Assembly (NCBI GenBank): GCA_944320975.1
Contig: CALUJM010000010.1
Coordinates: 16,906 to 80,905, forward strand
Reading direction: 5' to 3'
Origin: an uncultured Atopobiaceae bacterium
GTDB lineage: Bacteria > Actinomycetota > Coriobacteriia > Coriobacteriales > Atopobiaceae
DNA length: 64,000 nucleotides
Positions 47,138 through 55,207 of this stretch are shown here, in pieces; positions within the stretch are counted from its first letter, which is position 1, and every line of letters starts with the position of its first letter. The notes under the pieces were generated by a model, which was given only the letters and a program-made list of their open reading frames with translations, was not told the DNA's origin and did no database searches. Both the position numbers and the translations under genes were made by a program.

Positions 47138-48133
47138 ATGAGTGACTTTCTCGCACGCATGAAGGCGGCCGCCAAGGCCTACAAGAAGACGATCGTCCTG
47201 CCCGAGGGCGAGGACCCGCGCACCATCGAGGCCGCCCGCGTCATCGTGGCAGAGGACCTCGCGAACCTCGTCATCCTGGGCGACCCGGCCAAGATCGACG
47301 TCGAGGGCGTGACCGTCATCGACCCGACCTCCCCCACCGCCCCCAAGCACGAGGCCTACGCCCAGAAGTTCGCCGAGCTGCGCGCCAAGAAGGGCGTGAC
47401 CATCGAGCAGGCCCGCGCCCAGATGATGGACGCCACCTACTACGGCACCATGATGGTCAAGATGGGCGACGCCGACGGCCTGGTCTCGGGCGCCTGCCAC
47501 TCCACCGCCAACACGCTGCGCCCGGCGCTCCAGATCCTGAAGACCGCCCCGGGCACCAAGCTCGTCTCCGCCTTCATGGTCATGTGCACCCAGACGCCCG
47601 AGTTCGGCGCCGACGGCACGCTCGTCTTTGCCGACTGCGGCCTCAACATCGACCCGACCTCCGACGAGCTCTCCGAGATCGCCATCGCCTCCGCCAACTC
47701 CTTCGCCACCTTCATGGACGACGTCGAGCCCCGCGTGGCCATGCTCTCCTACTCCACGATGGGCTCCGCGGGCGGCGACACCGCCAAGAAGGTCCAGGAG
47801 GCCACCGCGTTTGCCAAGGAGAAGGCGCCCGAGCTCGCCATCGACGGCGACCTTCAGCTCGACGCCGCCATCGTCCCCGAGGTCGCGGCGCTCAAGGCCC
47901 CCGAGAGCAAGGTCGCCGGCCACGCCAACGTCCTCGTGTTCCCCAACCTCGAGACCGGCAACATCGGCTACAAGCTCGTCCAGCGCTTCGGCCGCGCCGA
48001 GGCCTACGGCCCGATCCTCCAGGGCATCGCCAAGCCGGTGAACGACCTGTCCCGCGGCTGCTCCGCCGACGACATCGTGGGCGTGGTCGCCATCACCGCC
48101 GTCCAGGCCCAGATGGCCGAGATGCACGAGTAA
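47138..48133 (+). CDS. pta: Phosphate acetyltransferase
   Basis: A 331-aa short-form Pta converting acetyl-CoA and phosphate to acetyl phosphate. Motifs: KTIVLPEGEDPRTIEAARVI at the N-terminus, DGLVSGACHSTANTLRPALQ, FADCGLNIDPTSDELSEIAI, MLSYSTMGSAGGDTAKKVQE and ANVLVFPNLETGNIGYKLVQ. No acetate kinase gene adjoins, although the two are commonly paired. A perfect hairpin terminator follows. Confidence 0.96.
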   Translation: MSDFLARMKAAAKAYKKTIVLPEGEDPRTIEAARVIVAEDLANLVILGDPAKIDVEGVTVIDPTSPTAPKHEAYAQKFAELRAKKGVTIEQARAQMMDATYYGTMMVKMGDADGLVSGACHSTANTLRPALQILKTAPGTKLVSAFMVMCTQTPEFGADGTLVFADCGLNIDPTSDELSEIAIASANSFATFMDDVEPRVAMLSYSTMGSAGGDTAKKVQEATAFAKEKAPELAIDGDLQLDAAIVPEVAALKAPESKVAGHANVLVFPNLETGNIGYKLVQRFGRAEAYGPILQGIAKPVNDLSRGCSADDIVGVVAITAVQAQMAEMHE

Positions 48134-48161
48134 CGACCGGAGCGAGAAGAACGGCATGCTC

Positions 48162-48197
48162 GGGCCCCGGAGCCATATGGCTCCGGGGCCCATTCTT
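48162..48197 (+). terminator. Intrinsic terminator of pta
   Basis: A perfect 30-bp palindrome (GGGCCCCGGAGCCAT and its complement) followed by ATTCTT. The oligomer CGAGAAGAAC sits between the stop and this hairpin at 48143-48152. Confidence 0.85.
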
Positions 48198-48233
48198 GAG
48201 GGTATGTACACCCAGCCATGTCCTTATCGGCGC

Positions 48234-48752
48234 TTATTCCCCGTTTGCATCGCGGCAAACCGCGCGCTCGAGCTCCTCACGGGTGTAGCCGCGCTCGCCT
48301 CCGGGCCCCACCTCGGTCTCGAAGCGGACGGTCCAGCGCTCGCCCTCGACGTCAAGACCGTAGAAGCAGTTGACGCCGTTCTTGAGGCAGAGCTGCTGAA
48401 GGCGCTGGTCGAGCGTGCAGAGAGTCGCCGCGTTGCGCCGTGCGAGCACGAAGTAGAAGACGTCGTAGGCAGAGTGCCCCAGCCGCAGGGACTCGGTGAA
48501 CACCTCGTTTGCGAGCTCGGACATAGGGACAAACTCGTCCACCAGATGAAGCGCCTTTTCCAAAAGACGAACGCCGCTGGAAGCATCGACGTACCGCCCG
48601 CGAACATACTTCGCGATAACATTTGTCATCTCGGCGAGGTAGAGCTCGGGGGCGATGACCCGCTCTCCCTTAGAGACAAGCTCTCGAATCACCGCACTCT
48701 TGGGGCGCTCGAAAACCAACTCGACGGCTGCGTTAGAATCCAAGACGAGCAT
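48234..48752 (-). CDS. PIN-domain toxin (VapC/FitB-like)
   Basis: A 172-aa PIN nuclease starting at MLVLDSNAAVELVF. The acidic residues expected for metal binding are present: Asp in VLDSN, Glu in LYLAEMTNVI, Asp in SAYDVFYFVLARR, and Asp in CTLDQRL. It is somewhat longer than the usual 130-140 aa, with a C-terminal extension (EVGPGGERGYTREELERA). It overlaps the antitoxin gene by 20 bp, the typical order. VapC-like toxins cleave tRNA or rRNA; the target is unknown. Confidence 0.85.
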   Translation of the reverse strand: MLVLDSNAAVELVFERPKSAVIRELVSKGERVIAPELYLAEMTNVIAKYVRGRYVDASSGVRLLEKALHLVDEFVPMSELANEVFTESLRLGHSAYDVFYFVLARRNAATLCTLDQRLQQLCLKNGVNCFYGLDVEGERWTVRFETEVGPGGERGYTREELERAVCRDANGE

Positions 48753-49065
48753 CGAGCTCTCGCCTCCCCTCATGAATGATCTCAACGGGGTCGGGGAAGT
48801 CGTCGGGAATCTCCACTTTGCCCAAGACGTCATGGATCTCCGCAAATAACCGCTTGCGCTTGGTGATGCGCGCCTGCCGCTCTTCCTCCTCGGTGAGGGC
48901 TCGGCGCTTGTAGCCCATCATCTGCTGCTCACCCGGCACGAGCTGCAGGTGGCGCTCGATGGCCACCGTCGCCTCCTGCGCCATGCTGCGGTGCTCGCGC
49001 TCCGCCCGCCACTTGAGGGCGTCGTAGGTCCCCTGCGGCAGGTCCCTGATCTGCAACGCCGGCAT
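48733..49065 (-). CDS. Ribbon-helix-helix antitoxin (FitA-like)
   Basis: A 110-aa protein starting at MPALQIRDLP. The N-terminal ribbon-helix-helix (LQIRDLPQGTYDALKWRAER, HRSMAQEATVAIERHL) is FitA-like. The long C-terminal region (EEERQARITKRKRLF...) probably wraps the PIN toxin. The upstream sequence CTGCATGCAG with flanking TGCAT repeats (about 49093-49105) is a candidate autoregulatory operator. Confidence 0.82.
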   Translation of the reverse strand: MPALQIRDLPQGTYDALKWRAEREHRSMAQEATVAIERHLQLVPGEQQMMGYKRRALTEEEERQARITKRKRLFAEIHDVLGKVEIPDDFPDPVEIIHEGRRELDARLGF

Positions 49066-49153
49066 CTCACGTCCTTTCCTCGGATAATGCACTCTGCATG
49101 CAGTATACATCATTGCTGGTAGGAAACGACGGAGAGCTTATCGCGGATTCCCT

Positions 49154-49271
49154 GGTGCCTGAATCCCGCCAAATGCGTGAAATGGTGCCAAATACCGGCA
49201 TATGCGTGTCTGGGTGCCAAAACCCGGTCATATGCGTGTCCGCGACACGCATACAGCGGAAATCCGGCACC
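49154..49271. repeat. Four copies of a 27-28-bp GGTGCC...TATGCGTGTC unit
   Basis: Three units are direct (49154-49180, 49184-49210, 49213-49240) and the fourth is inverted (49244-49271). Each begins GGTGCC and ends near ATGCGTGTC; the first is the most degenerate. The third and fourth face each other and could pair as a hairpin. Confidence 0.8.
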
Positions 49272-49307
49272 AGGGCAAACCCGCACCAGGCCAAACCCGC
49301 TGAGCGC

Positions 49308-49342
49308 AAAAAGGCGGGGCCGAGAAGAACCTCGGCCCCGCC
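49308..49342 (-). terminator. Intrinsic terminator of pckA with the motif as its loop
   Basis: 12-bp stem GGCGGGGCCGAG/CTCGGCCCCGCC followed on the minus strand by five T. Stem plus loop contain CGAGAAGAAC (49321-49330): the left half lies in the stem and the rest forms the loop. Confidence 0.88.
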
Positions 49343-49365
49343 AAACAGACGCACTGTAAGTAGCG

Positions 49366-50970
49366 CTACTTGCTCATGATGGGCTTGGGACCCGCGGCGC
49401 GGACCTCGGGGGCCATGGTCTGCAGGCGCTTCTCGGCGTTGTCGACGAACATCTTGGCGAGCTTCTCGGCCATCTCGTCGTAGGCCGCGCGGTCGGTCCA
49501 GGTGTTGCGGGCGTTGAGCAGCTCGGAGGGCACGCCCGGGCAGGAGGTCGGAACGTCGAGGTTGAAGCGCTCGTCGTGGACGAACTCGGAGTCGTCGATG
49601 ATGCCGGACTGGGCGGCCTCGACCATCTTGCGGGTGTAGGCGAGCTTCATGCGCTTGCCGGTGCCGTAGGGGCCACCGGTCCAGCCGGTGTTGATGAGGT
49701 AGACGCGCACGCCGCCCTTGTCGATCTTCTCTCCGAGCATCTGGGCGTACACGTTGGGGTCGAGCGGCATGAACGGCTCGCCGAAGAGCGAGGAGAACGT
49801 GGGCTGGGGCTCCTTGATGCCGCGCTCGGTGCCGGCGACCTTGGAGGTGAAGCCGGTCATGAAGTGGTACATGGCGGCGTTGCGGTCGAGCTTGGCGATC
49901 GGGGGCAGCACGCCGAAGGCGTCAGCCGTGAGGAAGATCACGACGTCAGGGGTGCGCTTGGCGCGGCCCTTCTTGACGGCGCCGGGGACGAAGTCGACCG
50001 GGTAGGCCACGCGGCCGTTCTCGGTGAGCGAGGTGTCGAAGTAGTCGGCGGTGCGGGTGTCCTCGTCGATCACGACGTTCTCGCACATGGAGCCGAAGCG
50101 GATGGCGTTCCAGATCTGCGGCTCGGTCTCGGGCGTGATGTCGATGGTCTTGGCGTAGCAGCCGCCCTCGATGTTGAAGACCTTGTCCTCGGCCCAGCCG
50201 TGCTCGTCGTCGCCGATGAGCAGGCGGTCCTCCGCGGCGGAGAGGGTCGTCTTGCCGGTGCCGGAGAGGCCGAAGAAGACCGTGGTGCCGTGGGAGCGCG
50301 GGTTCATGTTGCAGGAGCAGTGCATCGTGAGCACGTGGTCCTCAACGGGCAGCAGGTAGTTCATGACCGAGAAGATCGACTTCTTGATCTCGCCCGAGTA
50401 CTGGGTGCCCACCACGAGGATGATGCGCTCCTGGAAGTTGATCAGGACGGCGGCCTCGGAGTGGGTGCCGTAGACCTCGGGGTCGAGCTTGAGGGTGGGG
50501 GCGGCCATCACGACGAAGTCGGCGTCGCCGAAGTCGCGCAGCTCCTGCTCGGTCGGGCGCACGAGCATCTGGTGGACGAAGAGCGCCTGGCTCGCGAGCT
50601 CGCAGATGGCGCAGATCTTGCGGGAGTAGCGGCGGTCGGCACCGGCGAGGCCGTGGACGACGAACAGGCGGCGCTCGGAGAGGTGGCCGATGACCTCGGC
50701 CTTGATCTTCTGGTAGTTCTCCACGGAGAACGGGACGTTGACCTTGCCCCAGGCGATCTTGTCGTGCACGTCGGGCGTGTCGACGATGAAGCGGTCCTTG
50801 GGAGAGCGGCCGGTGTACTGGCCGGTGATGACGGAGAGGGAGCCCGTGCTCGTGAGCTCGCCCTCGCCGCGCTCGACGGCGGTCTCGATGAGGACGGCGG
50901 GAGAGGCGTCGATGACGGTCTTCTCCTCGGTGTGGGCGATTCCGTAACGCAGCAGTTCCTCGATGATCAT
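49366..50970 (-). CDS. pckA: Phosphoenolpyruvate carboxykinase (ATP)
   Basis: A 534-aa ATP-dependent PEPCK starting at MIIEELLRYG with TAAGGAGG upstream. Motifs: GQYTGRSPKDRFIV, the P-loop GLSGTGKTTLSA, LIGDDEHGW with the metal aspartates, and NTGWTGGPYGTGKRM. It interconverts oxaloacetate and PEP; in fermentative bacteria it often works toward oxaloacetate. The terminator follows within 24 bp. Confidence 0.97.
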   Translation of the reverse strand: MIIEELLRYGIAHTEEKTVIDASPAVLIETAVERGEGELTSTGSLSVITGQYTGRSPKDRFIVDTPDVHDKIAWGKVNVPFSVENYQKIKAEVIGHLSERRLFVVHGLAGADRRYSRKICAICELASQALFVHQMLVRPTEQELRDFGDADFVVMAAPTLKLDPEVYGTHSEAAVLINFQERIILVVGTQYSGEIKKSIFSVMNYLLPVEDHVLTMHCSCNMNPRSHGTTVFFGLSGTGKTTLSAAEDRLLIGDDEHGWAEDKVFNIEGGCYAKTIDITPETEPQIWNAIRFGSMCENVVIDEDTRTADYFDTSLTENGRVAYPVDFVPGAVKKGRAKRTPDVVIFLTADAFGVLPPIAKLDRNAAMYHFMTGFTSKVAGTERGIKEPQPTFSSLFGEPFMPLDPNVYAQMLGEKIDKGGVRVYLINTGWTGGPYGTGKRMKLAYTRKMVEAAQSGIIDDSEFVHDERFNLDVPTSCPGVPSELLNARNTWTDRAAYDEMAEKLAKMFVDNAEKRLQTMAPEVRAAGPKPIMSK

Positions 50971-51060
50971 GCGTTCCTCCTTAGCGGGCGGCCTCGCCGC
51001 CGACGTATAGACGCATCTATGAGCTCGCTCGCACGCCGCTCGGGCGTCGGTCAACGGCAC

Positions 51061-51069
51061 ATTATGACA
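51061..51069 (-). promoter_or_regulatory. Extended -10 promoter for pckA
   Basis: TGT-CATAAT on the minus strand, about 90 bp before the ATG. No -35 is clear. The leader between is unremarkable. Confidence 0.42.
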
Positions 51070-51177
51070 CAATTGCTCCGCTTGCCGCGCCCTACGCCCC
51101 ATTCAGCAAGACAAGCGCAACAAACACACGCGGCGCGTATAAAGTTTTGAGAGATAGGGACAACAGAGGAGGAAGAA

Positions 51178-52062
51178 ATGGCAACGCTCACCACCATCTC
51201 GGACGGCACCGTCTCCGCCACCATCACCTCGGACGGCGCGGAGCTCATGAGCCTGCGCCTCGACGAGGGCGAGTACCTCTGGCAGGGCGACGAGAAGTAC
51301 TGGCCGCGCCGCGCGCCGATCCTCTTTCCCATCGTCGGCGTCCTGCGCGGCGGCCGCGCCGTGAGCGAGCAGGGACCCGTGACGCTCGGCCGCCACGGCC
51401 TCGCGCGCGACTACGACCACGCGATCGTGGAGCAGACGCCCACGAGCGTGACCTACGAGCTCGACTCCAATGAGCAGACGCGCTCCGCCTACCCCTACGA
51501 CTTCCGCCTCAACATGACCTACGCCATCGTCGACGGCCGCCTCGCGCAGACCTTCAAGGTCACCAACACCGGTGACGTGCCGATGCCGTTCACCTTCGGC
51601 GGACACCCCGCCTTCAACGTTCCCGTACCGGGTGAGGAGGGCGCGTCCTTCTCGGACTACGAGCTCATCTTCCCCGAGGCGTGGACGGCGCGCGTGCCGC
51701 GCATCGACGAGGCCGGCATGCACGACTTCTCCCACATGACCGAGCTCTTCTCGGACTCCGACCGCATGAGGCTCTCGCACGAGAAGATCGCCGAGCTCCT
51801 CACGATCGTGATGCTCGAGGTCCCGGGCCGCAGCGTGCGCATGGAGGGCCCGTCCGGCCACGGCGTCGAGGTCGGCTTCGACGGCTTCGACTTCCTCGGC
51901 CTCTGGACGGCGAGCGAGGACGCCCCGTTCCTGGCCATCGAGCCGTGGATCGGCTGCGCGACGGCCTACGACGAGTCCGACGTCTTCGAGGAGAAGCGCG
52001 GCACCGTGACGCTGGAGCCGGGCGCCTCCTTCGAGCGCACCTTCACCATGAGGCCGTTCTAG
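51178..52062 (+). CDS. Aldose 1-epimerase family protein (LacX-like)
   Basis: A 294-aa galactose-mutarotase-fold protein with a strong GAGGAGG site. Features: TITSDGAELMSLRLDEGEYL, RRAPILFPIVGVLRGG, and GGHPAFNVP for sugar binding; FLAIEPWIGCATA carries the C-terminal Glu. It is closer to the LacX/YeaD-like subgroup than to classical GalM. Its stop codon forms the left edge of a palindromic repeat that also starts the next gene. Confidence 0.88.
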   Translation: MATLTTISDGTVSATITSDGAELMSLRLDEGEYLWQGDEKYWPRRAPILFPIVGVLRGGRAVSEQGPVTLGRHGLARDYDHAIVEQTPTSVTYELDSNEQTRSAYPYDFRLNMTYAIVDGRLAQTFKVTNTGDVPMPFTFGGHPAFNVPVPGEEGASFSDYELIFPEAWTARVPRIDEAGMHDFSHMTELFSDSDRMRLSHEKIAELLTIVMLEVPGRSVRMEGPSGHGVEVGFDGFDFLGLWTASEDAPFLAIEPWIGCATAYDESDVFEEKRGTVTLEPGASFERTFTMRPF

Positions 52063-52093
52063 TGATGAAAAGGGACTGTCCCTTTTCATCACT
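52061..52093. repeat. 33-bp perfect palindrome with GGGACTGTCCC core, spanning a gene junction
   Basis: AGTGATGAAAAGGGAC and its complement around one central base. It includes the last two bases of the epimerase stop and the ATG plus first nine codons of the GNAT gene. Confidence 0.9.
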
Positions 52094-52574
52094 TCGGCTG
52101 GCGGCCGAGAAGGACCTCGACGCCGTCATGGGCATCTATGACGCGGCGCGTGCCTTCATGCGCGCGAACGGCAACGAGACGCAATGGACGGGCGCCTACC
52201 CGAGCCGCGCGCACGCCGAGCGCGACCTCGCGAACGGCTGGCTGTGGGTGTATGACGAGGGCGCAGGACCCGTTGCCGTCATGAGCGTGATGCCCGGGCC
52301 CGACAGGACCTATGCCTCGATAGAGGGCGAGCCCTGGCTGAACGACGAGCCCTACTGGGTCATGCACCGGCTCGCCGTGGCGCGCTCCGGGCGCGGGACG
52401 GGGTCGGCGATGCTCGCGTGGCTCTGCGAGCGCCACGACAACGTGCGGGCGGACACGCATGAGGACAACCTGCCCATGCAGCGCGCCCTCGAGCGGGCGG
52501 GGTTCGTCCGATGCGGAGTCGTGACCTGCGACGACGGCACGCCGAGGATCGCCTACCACTTCGTGCGCGGCTAG
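52065..52574 (+). CDS. GNAT-family N-acetyltransferase
   Basis: A 169-aa acetyltransferase. The ATG (or the GTG at 52062) is the only start that gives a full fold, and it lies inside the palindromic repeat, so residues 1-9 (MKRDCPFSS) are repeat-encoded. Core: RLAAEKDLDAVMGIYDAARA, WLWVYDEGAGPVAVMSVMPG, the acetyl-CoA loop VARSGRGTGSAMLAWLCE, and NLPMQRALERAGFVRCG. The substrate is unknown. No independent ribosome site is visible, so it may depend on translation from the epimerase gene. Confidence 0.82.
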   Translation: MKRDCPFSSLRLAAEKDLDAVMGIYDAARAFMRANGNETQWTGAYPSRAHAERDLANGWLWVYDEGAGPVAVMSVMPGPDRTYASIEGEPWLNDEPYWVMHRLAVARSGRGTGSAMLAWLCERHDNVRADTHEDNLPMQRALERAGFVRCGVVTCDDGTPRIAYHFVRG

Positions 52575-52641
52575 CCCCGGCCGGCCGGGCCGCGGACGGC
52601 TGCCCCCTCCCCCATCGTTCGCCCTACCGGCCCCTTGCGGA

Positions 52642-52647
52642 TATACT
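52642..52647 (+). promoter_or_regulatory. -10 element for the FHA gene
   Basis: TATACT, 32 bp before the GTG start. The -35 region is poor (TTCGCC at 17 bp). Confidence 0.4.
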
Positions 52648-52678
52648 GGTCATATCAGGGATTCGTAAGGAGGGGACC

Positions 52679-53647
52679 GTGCCCGCGAAAACGCCGAGCG
52701 GCGTCATGTACGCAGACCTCAAGCGATTCGGCCGCATCTCGAACTACGACGCGGCCCGCATGTTACTCGCGGCCGAGGGGGACGCGGCGGGCCGGCTCTC
52801 GCCGCGCGACCGCATCGAGGACCGGACCTACCTCTCCAGGCAGGTCGTCAACGCGGAGCCCGGGCAGCTCCCCCGCTCGATCTTCGCCGACTTCGCGAAG
52901 AGCTCCCAGAGCGTCCTCTCCTCGCTGCTGCTTCAGCACGGGAACACCGAGAAGGGCCGCGAGCTCGTGGAGCGGCACTACCGCACGGACGCCGCCGAGG
53001 CCATGTGCGACGCCCTCAGGAGCTGCGGGCTCGACGCCAACGTCTACCGGAACCTGCGCGACCGCATCGCCCTCAGGCGCGACCTCACGGACTATCAGCG
53101 CCTCAGCCTCCTCGTCCTGCTCTTCATCGTCTCGGGATGCCTCGCCGAGCCTTCAGAGGTCGTGCGCGAGGTCAACGACTTCGTCGAGCAGCGCCTGCTG
53201 CTGCGCGCCGGCACCCTCGAGACGCAGGAGGGCTCGCGCGGACCGCTCGCTGCCGACCGCAGCGAGCGCCTCGGCCTCATGAGGGTCTTGGAGGACGGGA
53301 CGGTCTGCTCGACCGTCTACCCGCTGAACGAGGGCCCGGAAGGGACCGTCATCGGTGCCTACGCGTGCGACGGCCCCTCGATAACCGACGTCGGGGCGGA
53401 CGTCTCGCGCCGCCACCTGAGGGTCGTCCGGAAGCCGGACGGCTGGTTCGCAGAGGGCCTCGGCTCGACCAACGGCACCAAGATCTTGCCGCCCGGGACG
53501 GGGCGCGCCCGCGTCCTCGAGGAGCCGCGCGCCGAGCGCTCGGAGACCGAGAGGGGCGGTCAGCTGCCCATCTCGCACGGCGACATCATCTGCCTGGGAT
53601 CATCCACGCGCTTCCTCGTCATCCGCATAGCCCCCGAGGTGGCCTGA
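52679..53647 (+). CDS. FHA-domain protein
   Basis: A 322-aa protein with a GTG start (VPAKTPSGVM) and AAGGAGGGG upstream. Residues 1-215 are helical, with one hydrophobic stretch (LSLLVLLFIVSGCLAE, about 145-160), and match no family I recognise. Residues about 230-322 form a forkhead-associated domain: TVIGAYACDGPSITDVGADV, SRRHLRVVRKPDGWFAEGLG and STNGTKI carry the phosphothreonine-binding Ser/Arg/Asn set. It could read out Ser/Thr kinase activity such as that of the WG-repeat kinase (inference). Confidence 0.85.
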   Translation: MPAKTPSGVMYADLKRFGRISNYDAARMLLAAEGDAAGRLSPRDRIEDRTYLSRQVVNAEPGQLPRSIFADFAKSSQSVLSSLLLQHGNTEKGRELVERHYRTDAAEAMCDALRSCGLDANVYRNLRDRIALRRDLTDYQRLSLLVLLFIVSGCLAEPSEVVREVNDFVEQRLLLRAGTLETQEGSRGPLAADRSERLGLMRVLEDGTVCSTVYPLNEGPEGTVIGAYACDGPSITDVGADVSRRHLRVVRKPDGWFAEGLGSTNGTKILPPGTGRARVLEEPRAERSETERGGQLPISHGDIICLGSSTRFLVIRIAPEVA

Positions 53648-53677
53648 GCCCCGCCGCGCCGGTCCCGCGCAAAGCGG

Positions 53678-54418
53678 TCAGGCGCACGCCCGCACGAACG
53701 AGCGCCAGAGGCTGAAGTCGGACTCGATGCTGCGCCACGTGTACTCCGGGTGCCACTGGACGCCCACGCAGAAGCGCCTGTCGGGCACCTCGATCCCCTC
53801 CGGGACGCCGTCGGTCGCCCGCGCCACCAGGCGCGCGCCCTCGCCGAGCGCATCCACGCAGCAGTGGTGGGCCGAGTTCACCTGCGCCCGGGTGACGCCG
53901 CCCATGGCGCGGCTGAGGAGGGACCCCTCCTCCACCTCGACGGGGTGCGCGGCGCCGTTGAGAATCCCGACGTGGCGCCACTGGACCATGCCCTCGGGCG
54001 CCCCGAGGCTTGGCACGTCCATGCACAGCGTCCCGCCGAGCGCGACGTTGAGCAGCTGGGTGCCGCGGCAGGTGGTAAGGAGCGGCAGGTCGGCCTCGAG
54101 GGCCTTTCTGACCAAGGGGAACTCGAACGCGTCGCGCTCCTCGCAGAGCAGCCCGGGGTCATAGGCGACGTCGCTCCCCCACCTCCGCGGGTTGACGTCC
54201 GGCCCGCCGGGGACGGCGACCCCGTCGGCCATCGAGATGTAGGAGTCGATGACGCCCTCGTCGGTCGTGAGCGCCATCTGGAGCGGGAGGCCGCCGGCGG
54301 CGAGGATGGCGTCGACGAAGCAGCCGGCGATGGCCTCGAGAGGCGCGATGCGTTCCTCCCCGTGCCGGGACTCGGGCACCCAGCGGGGCGCTATCAGGAT
54401 GACCGGTCTGCCCGCCAT
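53678..54418 (-). CDS. Peptidase C26 / gamma-glutamyl hydrolase-like class I amidotransferase
   Basis: A 246-aa class I glutamine amidotransferase fold starting at MAGRPVILIA, 2 bp after the ABC ATPase stop. Nucleophile Cys in LLTTCRGTQLLNVALGG, oxyanion region VAVPGGPDVNPRRWG, and His in GVQWHPEYTW match PuuD-type gamma-glutamyl hydrolases. As last gene of a polar amino-acid transport operon it may release glutamate from imported gamma-glutamyl compounds (inference). Confidence 0.88.
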   Translation of the reverse strand: MAGRPVILIAPRWVPESRHGEERIAPLEAIAGCFVDAILAAGGLPLQMALTTDEGVIDSYISMADGVAVPGGPDVNPRRWGSDVAYDPGLLCEERDAFEFPLVRKALEADLPLLTTCRGTQLLNVALGGTLCMDVPSLGAPEGMVQWRHVGILNGAAHPVEVEEGSLLSRAMGGVTRAQVNSAHHCCVDALGEGARLVARATDGVPEGIEVPDRRFCVGVQWHPEYTWRSIESDFSLWRSFVRACA

Positions 54419-54420
54419 GG

Positions 54421-55194
54421 CTAGTGGCCGCCGATCGAGTCGAGGAAGTCGCGGGCGCGCTGGCTGCGCGGGTGGTCGAAGAAGTCGTCCGGCGAGCCCT
54501 CCTCGACGATCTGCCCGTCGGCCATGAAGACCACGCGGTCGGCGACGCGCCGGGCGAAGCCCATCTCGTGCGTGACCACGATCATGGTCATGCCCCCGCG
54601 GGCGAGCTCCACCATGACGTCGAGGACCTCGTTGATCATCTCGGGGTCGAGTGCGCTCGTGGGCTCGTCGAAGAGCATCGCCTTGGGACGCATGGCGAGC
54701 GAGCGGGCGATCGCGGCGCGCTGCTGCTGCCCGCCGGAGAGCTGGGCCGGCACCTTGTGCGCCTGCTCGGCAACGCCGACGCGCTCGAGCAGCTCCATCG
54801 CGTACTTCTCGGCCTCCTCCTTGGACTGCCCCAGGACCTCGCGCGGGCCGAGCGTCACGTTGTCGAGGATGCTCATGTGCGCGAAGAGGTTGAACTGCTG
54901 GAAGACCATGCCCAGCTCGGCGCGCATGCGCGTGAGCTCGCGGCCCTCCTGCGGCAGAGGCTGGCCCTCGATGAGGATCTCGCCTGAGTCGATGGTCTCG
55001 AGGCGGTTGATGGTGCGGCACATGGTGGACTTGCCGGACCCGGAGGGGCCGATGACCACGACGACCTCGCCCCTGCCCACCGAAAGGCAGACGTCCCTGA
55101 GCACGTGGAGGTCACCGAAGTGCTTGTCGACGTGCCTCAGCTCGATGACGGGCGCCGTGCCCGCGTCCTTCTCGGCGACGCTTAGATCTGTCAT
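54421..55194 (-). CDS. Polar amino-acid ABC transporter ATPase (GlnQ/GluA-type)
   Basis: A 257-aa ATPase: Walker [11 protein letters not shown]-loop MVFQQFNLF, signature [17 protein letters not shown], Walker [14 protein letters not shown] and the H-loop VTHEMGF. The first 15 residues ([15 protein letters not shown]) extend beyond the family core and contain the recurring GAGAAGGAC-encoded Glu-Lys-Asp. It powers the two permeases upstream, with a 13-bp gap. Confidence 0.95.
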   Translation of the reverse strand: MTDLSVAEKDAGTAPVIELRHVDKHFGDLHVLRDVCLSVGRGEVVVVIGPSGSGKSTMCRTINRLETIDSGEILIEGQPLPQEGRELTRMRAELGMVFQQFNLFAHMSILDNVTLGPREVLGQSKEEAEKYAMELLERVGVAEQAHKVPAQLSGGQQQRAAIARSLAMRPKAMLFDEPTSALDPEMINEVLDVMVELARGGMTMIVVTHEMGFARRVADRVVFMADGQIVEEGSPDDFFDHPRSQRARDFLDSIGGH

Positions 55195-55207
55195 GGCACT
55201 CCGATCC

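Larger units (their letters stand above)
49066..49365. other. 300-bp gap with tandem and inverted short repeats and the pckA terminator
   Basis: No gene is supported. From the toxin-antitoxin side: candidate operator near 49095, four copies of a 27-28-bp unit (49154-49271), two copies of GCACCAGGnCAAACCC (about 49267-49298), and the pckA terminator (49308-49342). Confidence 0.65.

Noticed and set aside
53145..53195. Transmembrane anchor in the FHA protein
   Set aside because: LSLLVLLFIVSGCLAE is hydrophobic but short and set among amphipathic helices; without a predictor I would not call it a TM segment.
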